Below are positions 12,283-25,696 of a stretch of DNA of 64,000 bases, in pieces. Positions within the stretch are counted from its first letter, which is position 1, and each line of letters starts with the position of its first letter. The DNA is taken from NCBI GenBank assembly GCA_963170055.1, contig CAUJGJ010000332.1:2471001-2535000 (forward strand), given 5' to 3'. A program made the translations under genes and the position numbers. A model generated the notes under the pieces. That model saw nothing but the letters and a program-made list of their open reading frames with translations, was not told the DNA's origin and did not search any database. The DNA is from Halisarca cf. caerulea. Taxonomy: Eukaryota; Porifera; Demospongiae; Chondrillida; Halisarcidae.

Positions 12283-15200
12283 TTAAGAACTACCTAACAC
12301 AGACTCCAAGGATTGTAAACCCTCCAAGAGGTCCTGAAGCCCGGACATTCCCTCTTCTTCCCTGTTCCCTATTACTTCCAAGTTCCGTTCTGCATACTTA
12401 CAGGAGAATATCAGCCAGCATATCATCTGGAATATAAACATACCAGGAAGCAGTACATATAGCTTAGGGAACATTAAAGTGATATTAAATTATACATTAT
12501 CATTGTGTCAGAACACATAATTAAGCTGCAAGACAGTGATACCAGAGGGGTTCAATGCCAGCACTATGAATGTGACACTGCTGTTTTCTGTATCTGTGAA
12601 GAAGGAAATATACATTGCATGTTTGTACTTTTGTCAGTTTTAAATCAAGGTTCAAGGTATCAATTTAATACATATGATATCTTGAACTTTGGAAGAGTGC
12701 CTCTATTCACTCTAGTCTCAAGACTCCAGCCTCTTTCCTGATAGTGTCAGCCCAGAAACAGTAGAATTCAATTAGGAGATTAATCCACTGCACCGCATTC
12801 TCTCAAAAATTGTCATTCTAATGCTCGCAGACCTACATAATTCTTTTGTATATTTGTATAATTTTAATTCTGTCGAGTTTACAACCTTTCTAATTTCTAT
12901 CATGTAATTCTAATTTTTGTCAGATACCAGAAGTGACCTAATAATTTGTCAAACCTCTCACAGCACTCAGCAAATTCGATGTGACGATCACCTACAGCAG
13001 GTGTATTTGATTCTGGTAGACACAGAGTCTCATCACCATGAACACCTGTGATACTTTCTCTGCCTTTGAAGAAGGAAATATACACCACTTGCGTGTGTTT
13101 AGGCTTTCTTTGCTGATGTCCTGTGTCCCTTTAAGTTGTCAAAGTACACAAGACTCTGAGGGTGAAAATGGTGTATCTGCCATCACAAAAAGCCAGAATA
13201 TTCTAGGATTCGCGAGTACTTTCCAAAGTTTCATCATATATTCTAATTTTCGTTTGAAATTCTATATTTTATCAAGGTAAACAATTTTGGTAAATCCTAT
13301 TCTATTCTTAGACTATAATAGAAAAGACAAAATTTTTGGTGCACTAGGTGTGCCGGAGTTTTAGAGAATATGGTACATAGTCCACCTAGAATCACTGACT
13401 TAAGTATTTGGTGGTATGCTGTATGTGACTTCCTAGAAAAGGCCATCTTAGACCAGAATAGCTAGTAATCCATTGTGCTAGTCTAAGAGGCATCTCGGGG
13501 TGTTCTGAAGGAAACACACCAACAACACCTCCGGAGCCATGGACAAGCAGTTTTGAAGGAAAGCATAAGTTTATTTTTCAAGAGCTTTGTAACAAAGAAA
13601 AGAGAAACCAAATTAAATACAAACTGAGAAGATTGGAAGAAACTTCAACAGCAGGATAAAAACCTATCTTGTTAAATCCTGTGTTGTAAGTGTATTCTTA
13701 ATTATCGAAATATTTACAGTTTCCACAAATGGTGACTATAACTACTGTACCATGAGAAAACACATGCTCACTGTGCTACTGCTCTGGCTAAACTCTATAA
13801 AACTTGTGACTCCTACGTATATACATATGTTGTAAGGGTTACTTACTCACATACACATGTACATGTACATACATTGAAACACTCTTTAATGGAATATCAC
13901 TTAAAGAAATGTAGTTTCAGAAACACAACCTGCAATACCGGACATGTGGCATTTATTATACATAGATACATATATAAGTACCTCCTTATATAGATGGGAA
14001 CTCTTCTCAACATCGGTGTCTTCCAAGTGCAACAATGTTTCATTAACGGCATTCTGTACATGTCTCAACAATAGATTACAAGAATTATTCATTTGTACAA
14101 CAAGATTTTCTGGTGCAGGGAGATAGTCAATGTAACCTAGCAAAGAAAGCATACTAGATAAACAGAAATACAATCACACCTTCTTCATCTACTAGATATT
14201 ATTGTGGATTCTGAATCTATGCTAGGCTTACAATTACGTATGCATGCCATAAATATAGGACATGTGACAGTTATCCTGTACTTATCATGCTCAACATGAA
14301 GTCCCTTGGAACCATACATACATTCATACACGTAATACATAGTGCTATGTATTTTTCTGAAACCACCTAATATGCACAGAGCAAAAGCCATGACATACGT
14401 ATGTATGCACATGCATGCAAATAAATAATGCGAGCAAATGCTGAGCTCATATGATGAGTTAAGAATCAATGCATGTCGCTCTCATGCTTTGACTAACCAT
14501 TGGAAAAATTCTTTAAGCCATTCTGTTTCTTAATGATTTCCTTCGTTTTACTTAAAACCTTTAAAGTTTCCTCAAAATGTGTACATACAGACTGTAAAGA
14601 ATATATGGGCAGCTGAGAGTAAATTGCAAGCAGATATCATATGTATAATGGGAAACTTAGGTGAGAGTTTTAATTTGGCAATTTGGTGATTTTTGTATTA
14701 AAAGTGCTAAATTTAATATCTGTCAATATTATAATCATAGTATATTTGTGTTTCGTCACTTAGTAGGTATGTATGTATATACGTATATGGTGTAACATTC
14801 ACCAATGTTATTGAAAATGATATTAGAGTAATTGTATACGTACAATTATAGGATGACATGAGGGGGCAAATCAAAGTGAATACATGTCTAAAGTCCATAT
14901 CTATTTACATATATTAAGCAAAAGTCTATACTCATGTATCTATCCATCTATACCAAACTAAATTAACACCAATAACATTTGGAGATGGATTCCCTACTAT
15001 AATGCTCACCGAAGTTTCCCGCTATGTGGCATAACAAATATAATGGTGGAATCCCAGAATTAAGACTATAGTATCAACAACTAGGATAGGCATTCAACAA
15101 TCTTAGTTGTGGAATAGTTTCCATTGTGAAACGACACTCAAAGGAGCAGGTCAAGACACCATATTATACATACAGTATAATATAGACAGAAATTGTGAGC

Positions 15201-18200
15201 CAGAGTTCTGAGGTTGTCCTGAGGTTCTATTATAGATGAACTGAAGATTCATACAAAGGAATTGTGATCAACAAAAGTTGAAGGTTTTCAATTCAACAGT
15301 TTTCCAGTCTTAGTGAATAGGTGTCAAACATTGGCAGTGCATGATTAGGATTTCCAAAATCCAAGCTACACACAAATGAAGGCATGTATAGAAGAGGATA
15401 GTTCAGTAAACTGGAATCTTGAATGACCACAATGAAAATTGCAGGTGATAGTGCAACTACATAGGACCCCCGTAGAGAAGAAGAAAGAGGTAGGAGCAGG
15501 AAAGAAGAATAAAAAAGATGTACAGTGAAAGGTATGTATACCAAGAAATGTGCTAAGGTGTTGTTACAGGAACAATAACAATAGGAAAACCCAAAATACA
15601 ATGGAAGTGCAATTTAAATCAACATTTAGACCAATTCAGTATCACTGACATTGCATTACAGATACACATATGTACATGTACAAAATATAATAACTAACCT
15701 GTTGAGTGGATAAGTACACAAATCCTTCATACTGGTCACAAGATATTCGTAAATGACAACTCGCTAGGCTTGACACACACTCTTGGACTGCTAAGTTGTT
15801 TTGCCCAGAGGAGTGCTCAATGTACTTTGTACAATCCAGCAAAACATCAAGTGCTTGAAGTAAAAATGACTTCACCTAAATGAGAATATAACATGAGAAA
15901 CAACTAAATATACGTACTGTGTTTAAGGTATGTATCTATGCATGCTAATCTAAAATCACGACATAGGAGTTCATTAAGCTTGTTTGTTCACCCAGGGTCA
16001 CCCCAGATAAAACCCGGAGTATATGTTTACATACAATAATAAGAAACTGTAACAAGGCTTCATTATAGCAATTGCACAATTCAGCAGAGAAAGCCAAATT
16101 CAATCACTACTAAAAGTGCAAAATTCATAGTATCTACATATGTTGATATCTAATTAACATTGCTATCAAAGCCAAATCAAGTTTTGCCTCTATACTCTGG
16201 AGACAGTGGAGATTTTGATGGAACTCACTAACCAGGAAAGGCTGACATACAACCACCTCCAGCCTTCCTAATAGACCATCATGGACCATCATCATAGGTC
16301 ATGAAAGTCTAGGTAGTCTTCCTTGGTAATGAGTTCTATCAAAATCTCCCTAATAATGATCTATCCATCTAAAAACCCAAAACTCTGGAGACTGATTCAC
16401 CAGTACAAATTTAATGCTTACCCAATGATTCCTGCTACACAATATTTCAGAGGTATGTGGTCACAACAATAAACCTTCACTCTTACAAAACATGAATACA
16501 CAGTATTCTTTAGAAACATCACACACCTTATTAGTCCTTGTACATCCAAACGACACCAGAAGACCATGTATGTTTTTGGTTTCAGTCACAACAGAAAGAG
16601 CCAACCCTGTGGCAAGGTCTAATAGGTGGTTAGCCCCATCTTTAAGAAAAAGTGCCTCAAATGGCAAATTGTGGTCATTCCAGATTCTTATGAAAGTGCA
16701 AGAGAATATAAAAAAGTTGTACGAAGCGATAATGTATAGAATTATTCAAGTCCCTACCTTCCTTGTGAACAAATTATAGGTCCCCACAATTTATCTCTTT
16801 GCTTGTATTCATCTCTATAGCAGAATTAAGCAGATAGCCAACTACTAAATTTTCCTAAAAGCAAACACTATTGCAAGAAGCTCAGAACATACAAAGTCCG
16901 CTGAATCCTGACTGTGGGAGATGACACAAGAGCAGTTGCCTGTTTGCCATGAGAGTTAGCAAGGACAGAGGACATGTCAGCCATTACCTAATGATTAGAT
17001 GGACAGCTGTAACTATTCGAATAATACACAAAATTGTGAAAAGTAACATAATAACATCATGCAATTTGCAGTATATGAAGTAATGAAAGAAGTGAACTCA
17101 CATGCACATACTCTGTCATAGCATCAATCTTAGACTCTATAGCACAATAGCTCAAGTCACCACTAAATAATGTCTGCAGAGAAACAATAAATAAAAATAA
17201 ATGATTCAATTATACGTATGTATGCACACACTTGAAGAGTATACTAACCTTTACTTCTCTTGTACCACCAGGAAACCAAGTAAGACCATCCTGATAAGAT
17301 TCGACAAAGGCTGTGACTTGTTTAGGTGTGCTGAATACAGTTGCTTCTAAAGACTAGTGTACAGTTAAAGAGGAGTGTCTTAGACTCACAGCACAATAGA
17401 CACTGGCAAAATTTAGGTGTAAAGTTGTCAGCACTTCTAACCTTCAAAAGATCACTAAAGTCTTCTTGCTTCTGTTTCACAACTGTCTTCATTTCCTCAG
17501 GCTTCATTTTCATTTTATGGGCCTGAATTTCAATCCACTGCAAAAACTAAATTTCAATACAAAAGTGAATTACAGCAATATTACACATATTATACAGTAT
17601 AATATATGTATATTAGTGTTGCCATGACACTACTACATGTGTATCAAGATTTTGTGTATCTGAAAAAATATATACGGTATATATATAAGTATACGTATAT
17701 AACACAATATCAGCTGGTGAGGGTCTAGTTTAAAGCAGGGTTCACAAACTCCTCAAATCATTCTCCTTTTGCAATGTCAAAATGATCTGTTAGGATGAGT
17801 CCCCACACAGTATTACTGAACATCCACAAATGAGCAAACTTAATGCTTGCATATGCACCTACATCAACTAACTCGTACTGAATGATGGATTGATTATTGG
17901 AGTGGAGGCACAGTGGAGGCCCAATACTATCGCACCACTGTTATTGTACAAGGCAGATTAAGACTGCCAAATGCCCAGTATCACCATACTAAATGTCTAT
18001 CAGTGTATCATATTGTCAACGGTATAGTGATACTGTGTATCATGATCATCATAGCAACACTAATATATACAGTAACTGTCAAAAAAGCCACATTAGATAG
18101 TTGTTTTTGGAACTTCAAAATGTACTGGAAGATGTCTTAGCGAAAATATAGTTGGCTCTAATGTACGTACGTAGGTATACACATATTATATCCATATTTT

Positions 18201-20829
18201 TGTGTCATCCCTACACCACTACCATGCTTCATAATATTAGAATATATGCATATAATATATAGATAATACTTTGTACATTCTGCTTTTACAAGTGCATTGT
18301 CAGTTGGTGATAAGTACACACTAACCATCAAATCTGATCGATTTGATTGACATCCAGTCTCAGGAGTGTCAACCTGATTACATTTCTCCTTTCTCATCCT
18401 AGAACGAAGGCGCTGCTGCATGTCTCGCAACATCATTTTAGAGCCCACCTCACTCTGTTCTGTGCTGTTAGATGTTCTTGATGAGGTACTACTGGTTAAT
18501 TTACCATGTGAAAACTTGATGGGAGGTGGTGGAGGGGGTGGAGGGGGAGGAGGTGGAGGGACAAATGTTGGTACTGAAGACTGGATTGCAGGTGGTGAGC
18601 CACTAGCTTTCCTATTTTGAAAAAATCACAGAATATACGTACATTGTATACTGTACATGAACCAAATGTAAACAGTGCTACATGCACAGCCTTTTAAACT
18701 GCAAATAACAAATAATAAAAATAAAACACAATAACATGCACCTTCAATGATGTACAGAATACACAGAATACGTAGTCCTAGTGCAGATTTTCTTGAACAC
18801 ATCTTACATCAATATTGCATGTACATACGTACAGTATACACAAGTGTTAGAATTTCAAAGATCTTGAAGTACTGCAGTATTCTTACATGTTGGTATCCTG
18901 TCTACTTGATGAATCTGTAGCAGCTGTAGTGAAGATATCATAGTTCGGAGCATATCATCAGAACAGAAATACTTCTCAATCCACATAATTACATACATTT
19001 GCAACCTTCTTTCAACCTCTCCTGGAAATGTACTCCTTTCAGCACAGGGGAAGGACAATAATAGCTCCTCAATAAAGGGTTTCTAATCCTCACAGGTCGT
19101 GTTTTATGAGCTTTAAATGAAGAGGGAGATTCATAGTCCATATCCATCGCTGAAGATGGGGATGACATGGATGAACTTGGAAAAATTCTGTTTGCAAATG
19201 GCACTTGATGGGGACCCACAATCTCGAGTGATTGTATTCTCTTTGGCTCTGATGAAGAAAAGTTTCTGAAATTAGATTTCCTTTTTCGCATCGACTGCAA
19301 ACTTTGACATTGAGTTTCATTAATATCACCAGCCAGAGCTCTCCTGACAGGCTGCAACATGGTACAAGCAGACACATAAAATACGTAGTAAGAAAAGTGA
19401 CTAGAAGACTGTAAAACAATAAAATCTACATTACATCATGCAGTTCAATGTCAGTTCATTCTAATTAAGGAATATGTCATCAACTTCATGTGGATGACAG
19501 TGATAACCAACTGCATGATACTAGTAAAAATACTGGATATCTATTGATGCACTTAGGCATTGCCTAGCATAATAGTGTTAAACAGAATGTCACAATTTTT
19601 TCTATACTTAAAAGTACATACACATGTTACAATCCCAATTGCTATACATACTTACCATATCATATATGTAGCAAGCTGAACACAGAAACAATGCATTGTA
19701 TAGAATAACTCTTAAACAAAACTAATGCAGGACTGCATTTGAGGGGTCACAGTGATGGGAGATAGGAGGTGTCCCACCTGGCTCATCCTGTTCAACTATT
19801 GACTATTCATAGAACTGTGATTTGCCACCAAGCCATTCATCCATAACTAATATATTCCCCTTGCAGAAATTTTTGAACATTGTTCTCTAATCATACGTAA
19901 TACTGTGTACATAATTACATACTACAAATAACAAATATCGGTTATATGCAATGCATGCCAGCTTAAATACAGTGTTTTATCAGTAGTCCAAATACAGGGT
20001 GCCCCACTCTGAATTTTGGCCTCCTCTTTTTAAATCTATTTGTTTCATCTCTACCCTATAAGCTTGTTAATCCTGCATGGTGCAAGGATACTAGTGAATT
20101 GAGCATCCTGTTTCATGTGGGAAACACATAAAATGAATAATTTGTTCATGCAGAGAATTTTGCCTCCGTCTCACTTATACCAAACCTATTCGCATGATGT
20201 ACAGGAGTTTTAAGTGGGTTAGACATGTGCCATCTGCAATATGATCTATCACACCATACATACTTTATCCACAGAGATTGCAGGTTTAGAATCTTCTTTG
20301 GAGAATGCATTCTTGAGGGCAGTTACCACATTGTCAAACAAAGTCTTCAGTGTAGCTATAGGTCCTTCCTCTTGCTCAAATGAATGCTCACCAAGCCTCA
20401 TATGGTCAATTAATTGCTGCTTTGGACTGTCGATAATCAATTCTTCTAAAGGTTCAGATGCAGAATCTCGTCTTTTCTTCGTTCTTGACCATGCACTGTC
20501 CAAATAAGGGCTATATAGCTGAGATTCCCCTCGAAAAGTTTTCTTTATTGGTGTAATAACACTACGAGGTGGTAGCAGAACTGCTTCGAGACCATTCTTT
20601 GGCTCCGGGCATGGACTCTACGATTAATAAGTCATTGTATCCTCTTATATGTCAAATATCAGTGTGTCTGGAAGAAAAAAATAATACGATAACGGCTTAC
20701 CAATTTTACTTTGGACAACATCTTGGATTTTGACCTGTCTTTGTTTGTTTTAGCACTTTTTTCCACACCATCATTTTCCTTTCCGTGATCCTGCACTCCT
20801 GGAACAACCGAACGCCGTCGGCGGAGCAT
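12283..20829 (-). CDS. Unidentified multi-exon gene, polyproline and coiled/helical regions
   Basis: I do not recognise this protein. Exons with matching phase: 20701-20829 (start MLRRRRSVVPGVQDHGKEN), 20264-20617, 19094-19351, 18887-19067, 18326-18606 and 17442-17537. Further exons have less certain edges: about 17252-17340, 17104-17172, 16895-16990, 16533-16690, 15701-15873, 14500-14592, 13990-14131 and 12938-13063. The last two are 12403-12426 and 12283-12362. The N-terminal third is basic and Ser/Pro-rich and looks nuclear. Exon 18326-18606 encodes a run of about 12 prolines followed by a basic helix (RDMQQRLRSRMRKEK). The C-terminal half is amphipathic helices ending LQDLLEGLQSLESVLGSS. 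A cytoskeletal or mitotic scaffold is possible, but that is only a guess from composition. It is head-to-head with VCPKMT, 104 bases apart. Confidence 0.6.
14650..14745. mobile_element. Fragment of the CCGTATATCCGG MITE family in an intron
   Basis: It contains the 'taatttggcaatttgg' and 'gctaaatttaatatctgtca' motifs of the complete element at 10295-10500, but the terminus has decayed. It lies within an intron of the unidentified gene. Confidence 0.45.
16208..16349. mobile_element. MITE/foldback with ~35-bp inverted ends
   Basis: The left arm starts ggagattttgatggaactca, and the right arm is its inverted copy ending at 16349, with about 80% identity over 35 bases. It lies in an intron of the unidentified minus-strand gene. 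Confidence 0.65.
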
Positions 20830-20933
20830 AACACTGCAATCAGCACAACCTAGAAGTACAGAAATTCTAGAGCATAAAAATTATCCCGCCTTTTTTTAAA
20901 AGATTCATGTAGGGAAACTCCCCAGCGTAGAAC
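20830..20933. promoter_or_regulatory. Bidirectional promoter interval
   Basis: 104 bases separate the start codon of the unidentified minus-strand gene (20829) from that of VCPKMT (20934). Both promoters and 5' UTRs must lie here or overlap the neighbouring gene. No TATA box is evident. The call rests on geometry alone. Confidence 0.65.
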
Positions 20934-21216
20934 ATGGCTTCAAAGCCACCGACGTTCGTAAGACAAGTTTTAGTTCGTTCTACTAGTCTTGAAATAAAGC
21001 AATGTTATATAGGTGATGTAGGTTGTGTTGTATGGGATGCAGCGTTAGTACTTACTAAGTTTTTAGAGAACAAGTTTTATTTTTCAAACGAATATTGGAA
21101 GGACAAATACGTTCTGGAATTAGGAGCTGGTACTGGAATTGTGGGCCTTGCAACAGCATCACTGGGGTACAGTGTTTCATTTAACCGTGTATGTGTGTGT
21201 GCGTGTCTCTCGCTCT

Positions 21217-21288
<72 letters not shown>

Positions 21289-22112
21289 CACAGTTTTTGT
21301 ATAGCATTTTTTGTACATGTCGTTTTCATCCCATCAGAGCCAATGCGGTGCTAACAGACCTTCCAGAATTGGTAGAATTAATGGAAACCAACATTAGGGC
21401 TAACTCAGATTGCTTTTCACATTTGCCTAAAGCAATGCCTCTTGTATGGTCAGTTTCAACATTGACAGAATGTTGCATGCAAGTTGACATTTCTCTATAC
21501 ATTATGTTGAATGGCATACCAAGGAACCTTAATTATTACTTGCATATTTGTATTACCTTCAAAAGGGGTCAGGACATATCTGAATTTCTTCCGCACCCAG
21601 ATGTTATTTTGATGGCTGATTTGATATATTACGAAGAGGTGGATAAGTGTAGCTATTTTATTGTGATAGAAATGTATGGAGGACTTTGAGAATTACTGAG
21701 CTCAATATTTTCATTCTCATTTGAAGAGTGTCAATAAGCTATGTAAAACAGTTCTAGAGCTGTGTGGCCCTCACACTGTTGTTCTGATGTGTTATGAAGA
21801 AAGAGACATTGGTAACAAAGTGGGATTACAGAAGGATTTTAATGAGGTTAGCTCAGTTTTTCATATGGAGTGAACATGTGCTCATACACCCATGGGCTAT
21901 TTAATAATAGAAAACCCCTACATTCAGTTACTCAGTACATATATTTTTGCCTTTATTAGAGTTTAGAAGCAACTTTGGACATTTGTGAAGTCCCTTTTGA
22001 AAAACTTGATGAGGAAATGAGAAGTTCAGACATTAAAGTATTTATTGGCAAAAACAAAGACAAATTTAAACATGGTTGTGATGTCCAGTGTTCATCTAAT
22101 GCGGTGAATTGA
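20934..22112 (+). CDS. VCPKMT: VCP lysine methyltransferase (METTL21D/VCPKMT)
   Basis: Five exons join in phase: 20934-21166, 21338-21448, 21566-21638, 21727-21846 and 21960-22112. They give 229 aa, the length I recall for the human protein. The family's GDVGCVVWDAALVL is at residues 27-40, the SAM-binding LELGAGTG at 61-68, LTDLPEL in exon 2 and the DLIYYEE catalytic-pocket motif at 133-139. The known enzyme trimethylates a lysine of VCP/p97 in the cytosol using S-adenosylmethionine. The C-terminus (EKLDEEMRSSDIKVF) also fits the subfamily rather than other METTL21 members. Intron 1 contains a (TG)n array. It is divergent with the unidentified gene upstream. Confidence 0.92.
21218..21286. 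repeat. (TG)n microsatellite in VCPKMT intron 1
   Basis: About 70 bases of TG repeat between the donor at 21167 and the acceptor at 21337. Without splicing it would be read as Val-Cys repeats, so any uninterrupted open frame across it is an artefact. Confidence 0.95.
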
Positions 22113-22598
22113 AAATTCTGTGTACATGACATGCATGTTCCTTTAATTTTTACTCAAATTGTCACATGTTGCATCATTTGTATGTAAGAAGTGCAAAATG
22201 CATTTTTACTATATTATTTTAATGCATGCATACATGCAAAAATATCGTTGAACTGCACGATATTTGCATTCACAACCTATTACTCCTTGTAATGTTGAAC
22301 AAATTGCCTAAAATAGTGTTATCTGATCATTAGTGGTATATTTTTTCTGAAAACAAGTGAGAGAATTAAATGTTACATACTATTTATATTGTTTCAAGGA
22401 TTCTAAATTTAATTTGATCTGTATGATCACATCCTTCCAGCAAAGAACATGCATGCAGCTTTTCTATCATGCATGCAATAACAAGATGGCTACGTATTAT
22501 CCACTGTACATAATATATCTTGATATACGTAGTCTCAGTCTGGCATTCCAAACCCTTTCTTTGAGGAAATAGTTGGCAATGTCGGACTATAGCTACAA

Positions 22599-22829
22599 AG
22601 CCTGGTTCACAATATGTCGCAAGTACCCGTGACACAACGCAACACTCTGTTGCATTGTATATTTTGGTCGCGTCACAGTTTGTCGCAGTGAATAGGAATA
22701 ATTAATTCTAATCTGAGCAACAGTTATGCGATATGTGAATTTTCACATGCTTTTAAAATGGCCAAAACTACACTGTAACAGAGTGTTGTGTTGCATCAAA
22801 AGCACTTGTGACATATTGTGAACCAGGCT
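22599..22829. mobile_element. MITE, AGCCTGGTTCACAATATGTC-ended
   Basis: The inverted ends run about 50 bases (agcctggttcacaatatgtc at left, the inverted match with few changes ending at 22829), and both ends continue into a shared 'caacactctgtt' block. 231 bp, non-coding, between the 3' ends of VCPKMT and TRMU. The target duplication was not resolved. Confidence 0.8.
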
Positions 22830-22894
22830 TAAGTTTGCCCATGCATGCATGTTACATTAATTCCCACATAAAAAATTCAAATAATTTGTGTATG

Positions 22895-25602
22895 CTAGAT
22901 TATTGCATTGCTAGTATCAATTACAGTGATATTCTGTTGAAGGCAAGTTTTGCCTTGCTCTGTGATGATGGCTCCACCAAAGCACTCATCTTCACCATAA
23001 AACACAGCCACCTATATACAGTATATGCATGCATGGGTCCATTACAAAAGAACCAAACACACATTCGTGACTTATCTATGTACATGATAGTGTAGTGTAT
23101 GTACCTGACAAGTCATGCAATGTGTGACTAACATGCAAAGATTGAGCTAACCTGTCCAGGAGCTACTGCTCTCAATGGTTTGTCACTCTTTACAGAGTAT
23201 TTTGTGGTAGTTCCGGTAAATCCATGACACACAGACAGTTTACAGTGAACTATAAGGAACAAAAAATGTTAAATTATCAATACACAAATATGCCTCTGTA
23301 TGACATCAACATACACAAAGGTTGTCTGTGTCGGTATCTCATCATGCACGCCAACACACCATGCTCTTTAAGTGCATGTTGAGCTGTATCAGATATCCAC
23401 TTGATGTCTTGTATTCCAAATTCCATACAAAACATAGCAGGATGATCAACCATATTTCCCTGTAGTATATTATGGAGTTTAAACGTTGGAATAATGGATA
23501 ATTAACGATACATAAAGCATTCTCTTAAGACTCACAACTAGTAACTGTTTGCTGGCAACATCTTTACCAACAACATAGTAAGCATTTTGACAACCACCAA
23601 TACGAGCTCTCTGGCCAACTGTATAGAAGTGCAGACCTATGTAGAAAACATTTGGCAAGACCCTGAGTCAAAACTAAGCTGGCACTGAGTATGCACAGTA
23701 TCACATACTGTACCTTTGTGCTGACCAACAACAGTGCCTCTGTCAATGTCGATGATTACTCCAGGTGAATCTGGAATGTACTCAGCAATAAAGGTTTGAA
23801 AATTTCGTTTTCCTACAAAGCATAGCCCAGTGCTCTGTTTCAAAAACAGATACATGTCATACGTAGCATTGAAAGTACAAGTACTGTAAAGTATAAACAA
23901 CCTCTTTCCTTTCAGCAGCCTCACGAAGACCATGTGTGGCTGCTATTTTCTTAACTTCTATTTTGGTGAGGTCTCCAATAGGGAACACAATATTCTTAAG
24001 CTGTTCTGGACTAACATGGGATAAAAAATAAGTCTGATCCTTGTTCTCATCAGCTGCTTTAAGAAGATGCATCCGTCCTGCAGTAAACAATAGTTTGTAG
24101 TTGCATGTTGGTCTTTTAGAATATACCCGTTCCTCACACAAATGATGGTACCCATATAACAGCAACAGCATAATAATACAAATAAAATTTTCATGAAACC
24201 ATTTTGAAACTCACCACTGGTGTCTTGGTACAGTCTGGCATAATGTCCAGTAGCAATCAAGTCCACATTGAGCTTGGACGATGCATCTACCAAGGAACTA
24301 AATTTTATATGTTCATTACACATGACATCAGGATTGGGTGTCCATCCATTTTGATACAACCTTAGCGTTTCACTATAAACAGTGAAAAGAGAAGATCACA
24401 GTCCAAACACTCAAACACACTCAAGCCCTGTGATGTGATCCCAGAAACCAGTTTTCAAGTGTATTCTTAGATTCACGTGCACTGAGTAGATAAGTACAAC
24501 ACTAACTTTAGAGTACATTTCCATTTACCGGTACTACATACACATGGAATACAATATTAAAAAAATACTATTATCATCGTTGCTTCAGAACCAAGCTGTG
24601 CAAAAGTACAATTCACAAACGTTAGAATTATAAAGTGTTTTACTGTTAATCCGGATGGAAATTTCAAGTCATGGGCAATTCAAACAGACCCATAGCAATT
24701 GCTGTAAATACGTGAGGAATTAGTGATGTCTTGATACGTCACACACATTTGAAAATCACAGTGCACTACAAACTCAGTTGCACAAACATGTATATACTGT
24801 ACTACAGCAGTATGCCATGTTTCTTGACCTGAAAACATTATTCCAGTATTGCTTGACAAAGTTGACACGGTGTGAGCGAATTCCCAGGGTCTTGCACACC
24901 CTTTTCATGGATTCATAGTCAGAGTCTGAAGGGCAGTGACCAGATTCTTCCACCTCATCCCAGTTGTGCATGTACATTCCTTCAACAGTGTAACCTACCA
25001 GTCAACAGCCAAAATGCAATTTCATAGAAAATACAAAAATACATCGAAGAATGAAGATGCTTTCAAGAAGCATGAATCATAGTGTAAATGCAGAATATAG
25101 ATGAAGATATCCAGTGAAACATATACAATATTGGAAACCCTTGCTAGTTTTTTCTGCATTTGGAAGTGTTAATATTCCGGAAAGTGTAAAATGCACACAT
25201 GTCGATGCCAGGAATTCCAAATGGGGAGAACAATTGTGCACAAATAAAGGAGGTGACTGCATTTCTCCTTTGATAAAAGTTTCACTGAGGCTTATTTAAT
25301 ACATTACAACAAAATTAATTAACCAATTATCATAGTGGTTATTTATTTACGTTATGTACACAAATATATCCGTAGGTCGGGGACAACTCAGTTTGCCTCT
25401 TCCACAACCAATTGATGAAAGTAATTTTGGCATTAGCCGAATTCTGTCGTAGCTATGGTTTGGGCTGACCACATTAGAATATCTTCCTAAACCTCCGTCA
25501 GGTACCTTGCTTCTGTAGTAGTATGGCAACAACTGAAGAATCCACACCACCTGACATAGCCACTAGGACTTTCCTTCCAGCACCAAGGAGAGCTCTGGAC
25601 AT
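22895..25602 (-). CDS. TRMU: Mitochondrial tRNA-specific 2-thiouridylase (TRMU/MnmA)
   Basis: Nine exons all agree in phase: 25506-25602, 24829-24994, 24215-24372, 23902-24077, 23714-23834, 23536-23636, 23315-23459, 23152-23249 and 22895-23011. They give 392 aa. The PP-loop SGGVDSS is at residues 17-23. The two catalytic cysteines are present, in TPNPDVMC (Cys106) and STGLC (Cys204), together with GHYAR, KDQTYFLSHV and HFYTVGQRARIGG. The family makes the 2-thio group of wobble uridine in mitochondrial Lys, Glu and Gln tRNAs, using ATP and a persulfide relay. No long presequence is visible before the PP-loop, as in other animal copies I recall. It is divergent with the GST gene. Confidence 0.95.
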
Positions 25603-25696
25603 CTGTGCCATTTAGACATCTCAGGTTTTTCAGTATCGTAGCTCTATACACGTCCTCCATGGACTCAGCATCACGTGACACTCACTGCATGCGAAA
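25603..25696. promoter_or_regulatory. Bidirectional promoter interval, TRMU and GST
   Basis: 94 bases separate the TRMU start codon (minus) from the GST start codon (plus). A palindromic tcacgtga E-box-like site lies at 25672-25679 (within 'gcatcacgtgacac'). Transcription in both directions from here is inferred from geometry. Confidence 0.65.

Noticed and set aside
20934..21689. Unspliced 251-codon reading of VCPKMT
   Set aside because: It runs through a (TG)n intron and past two further introns. The spliced model restores family motifs and the expected 229 aa.
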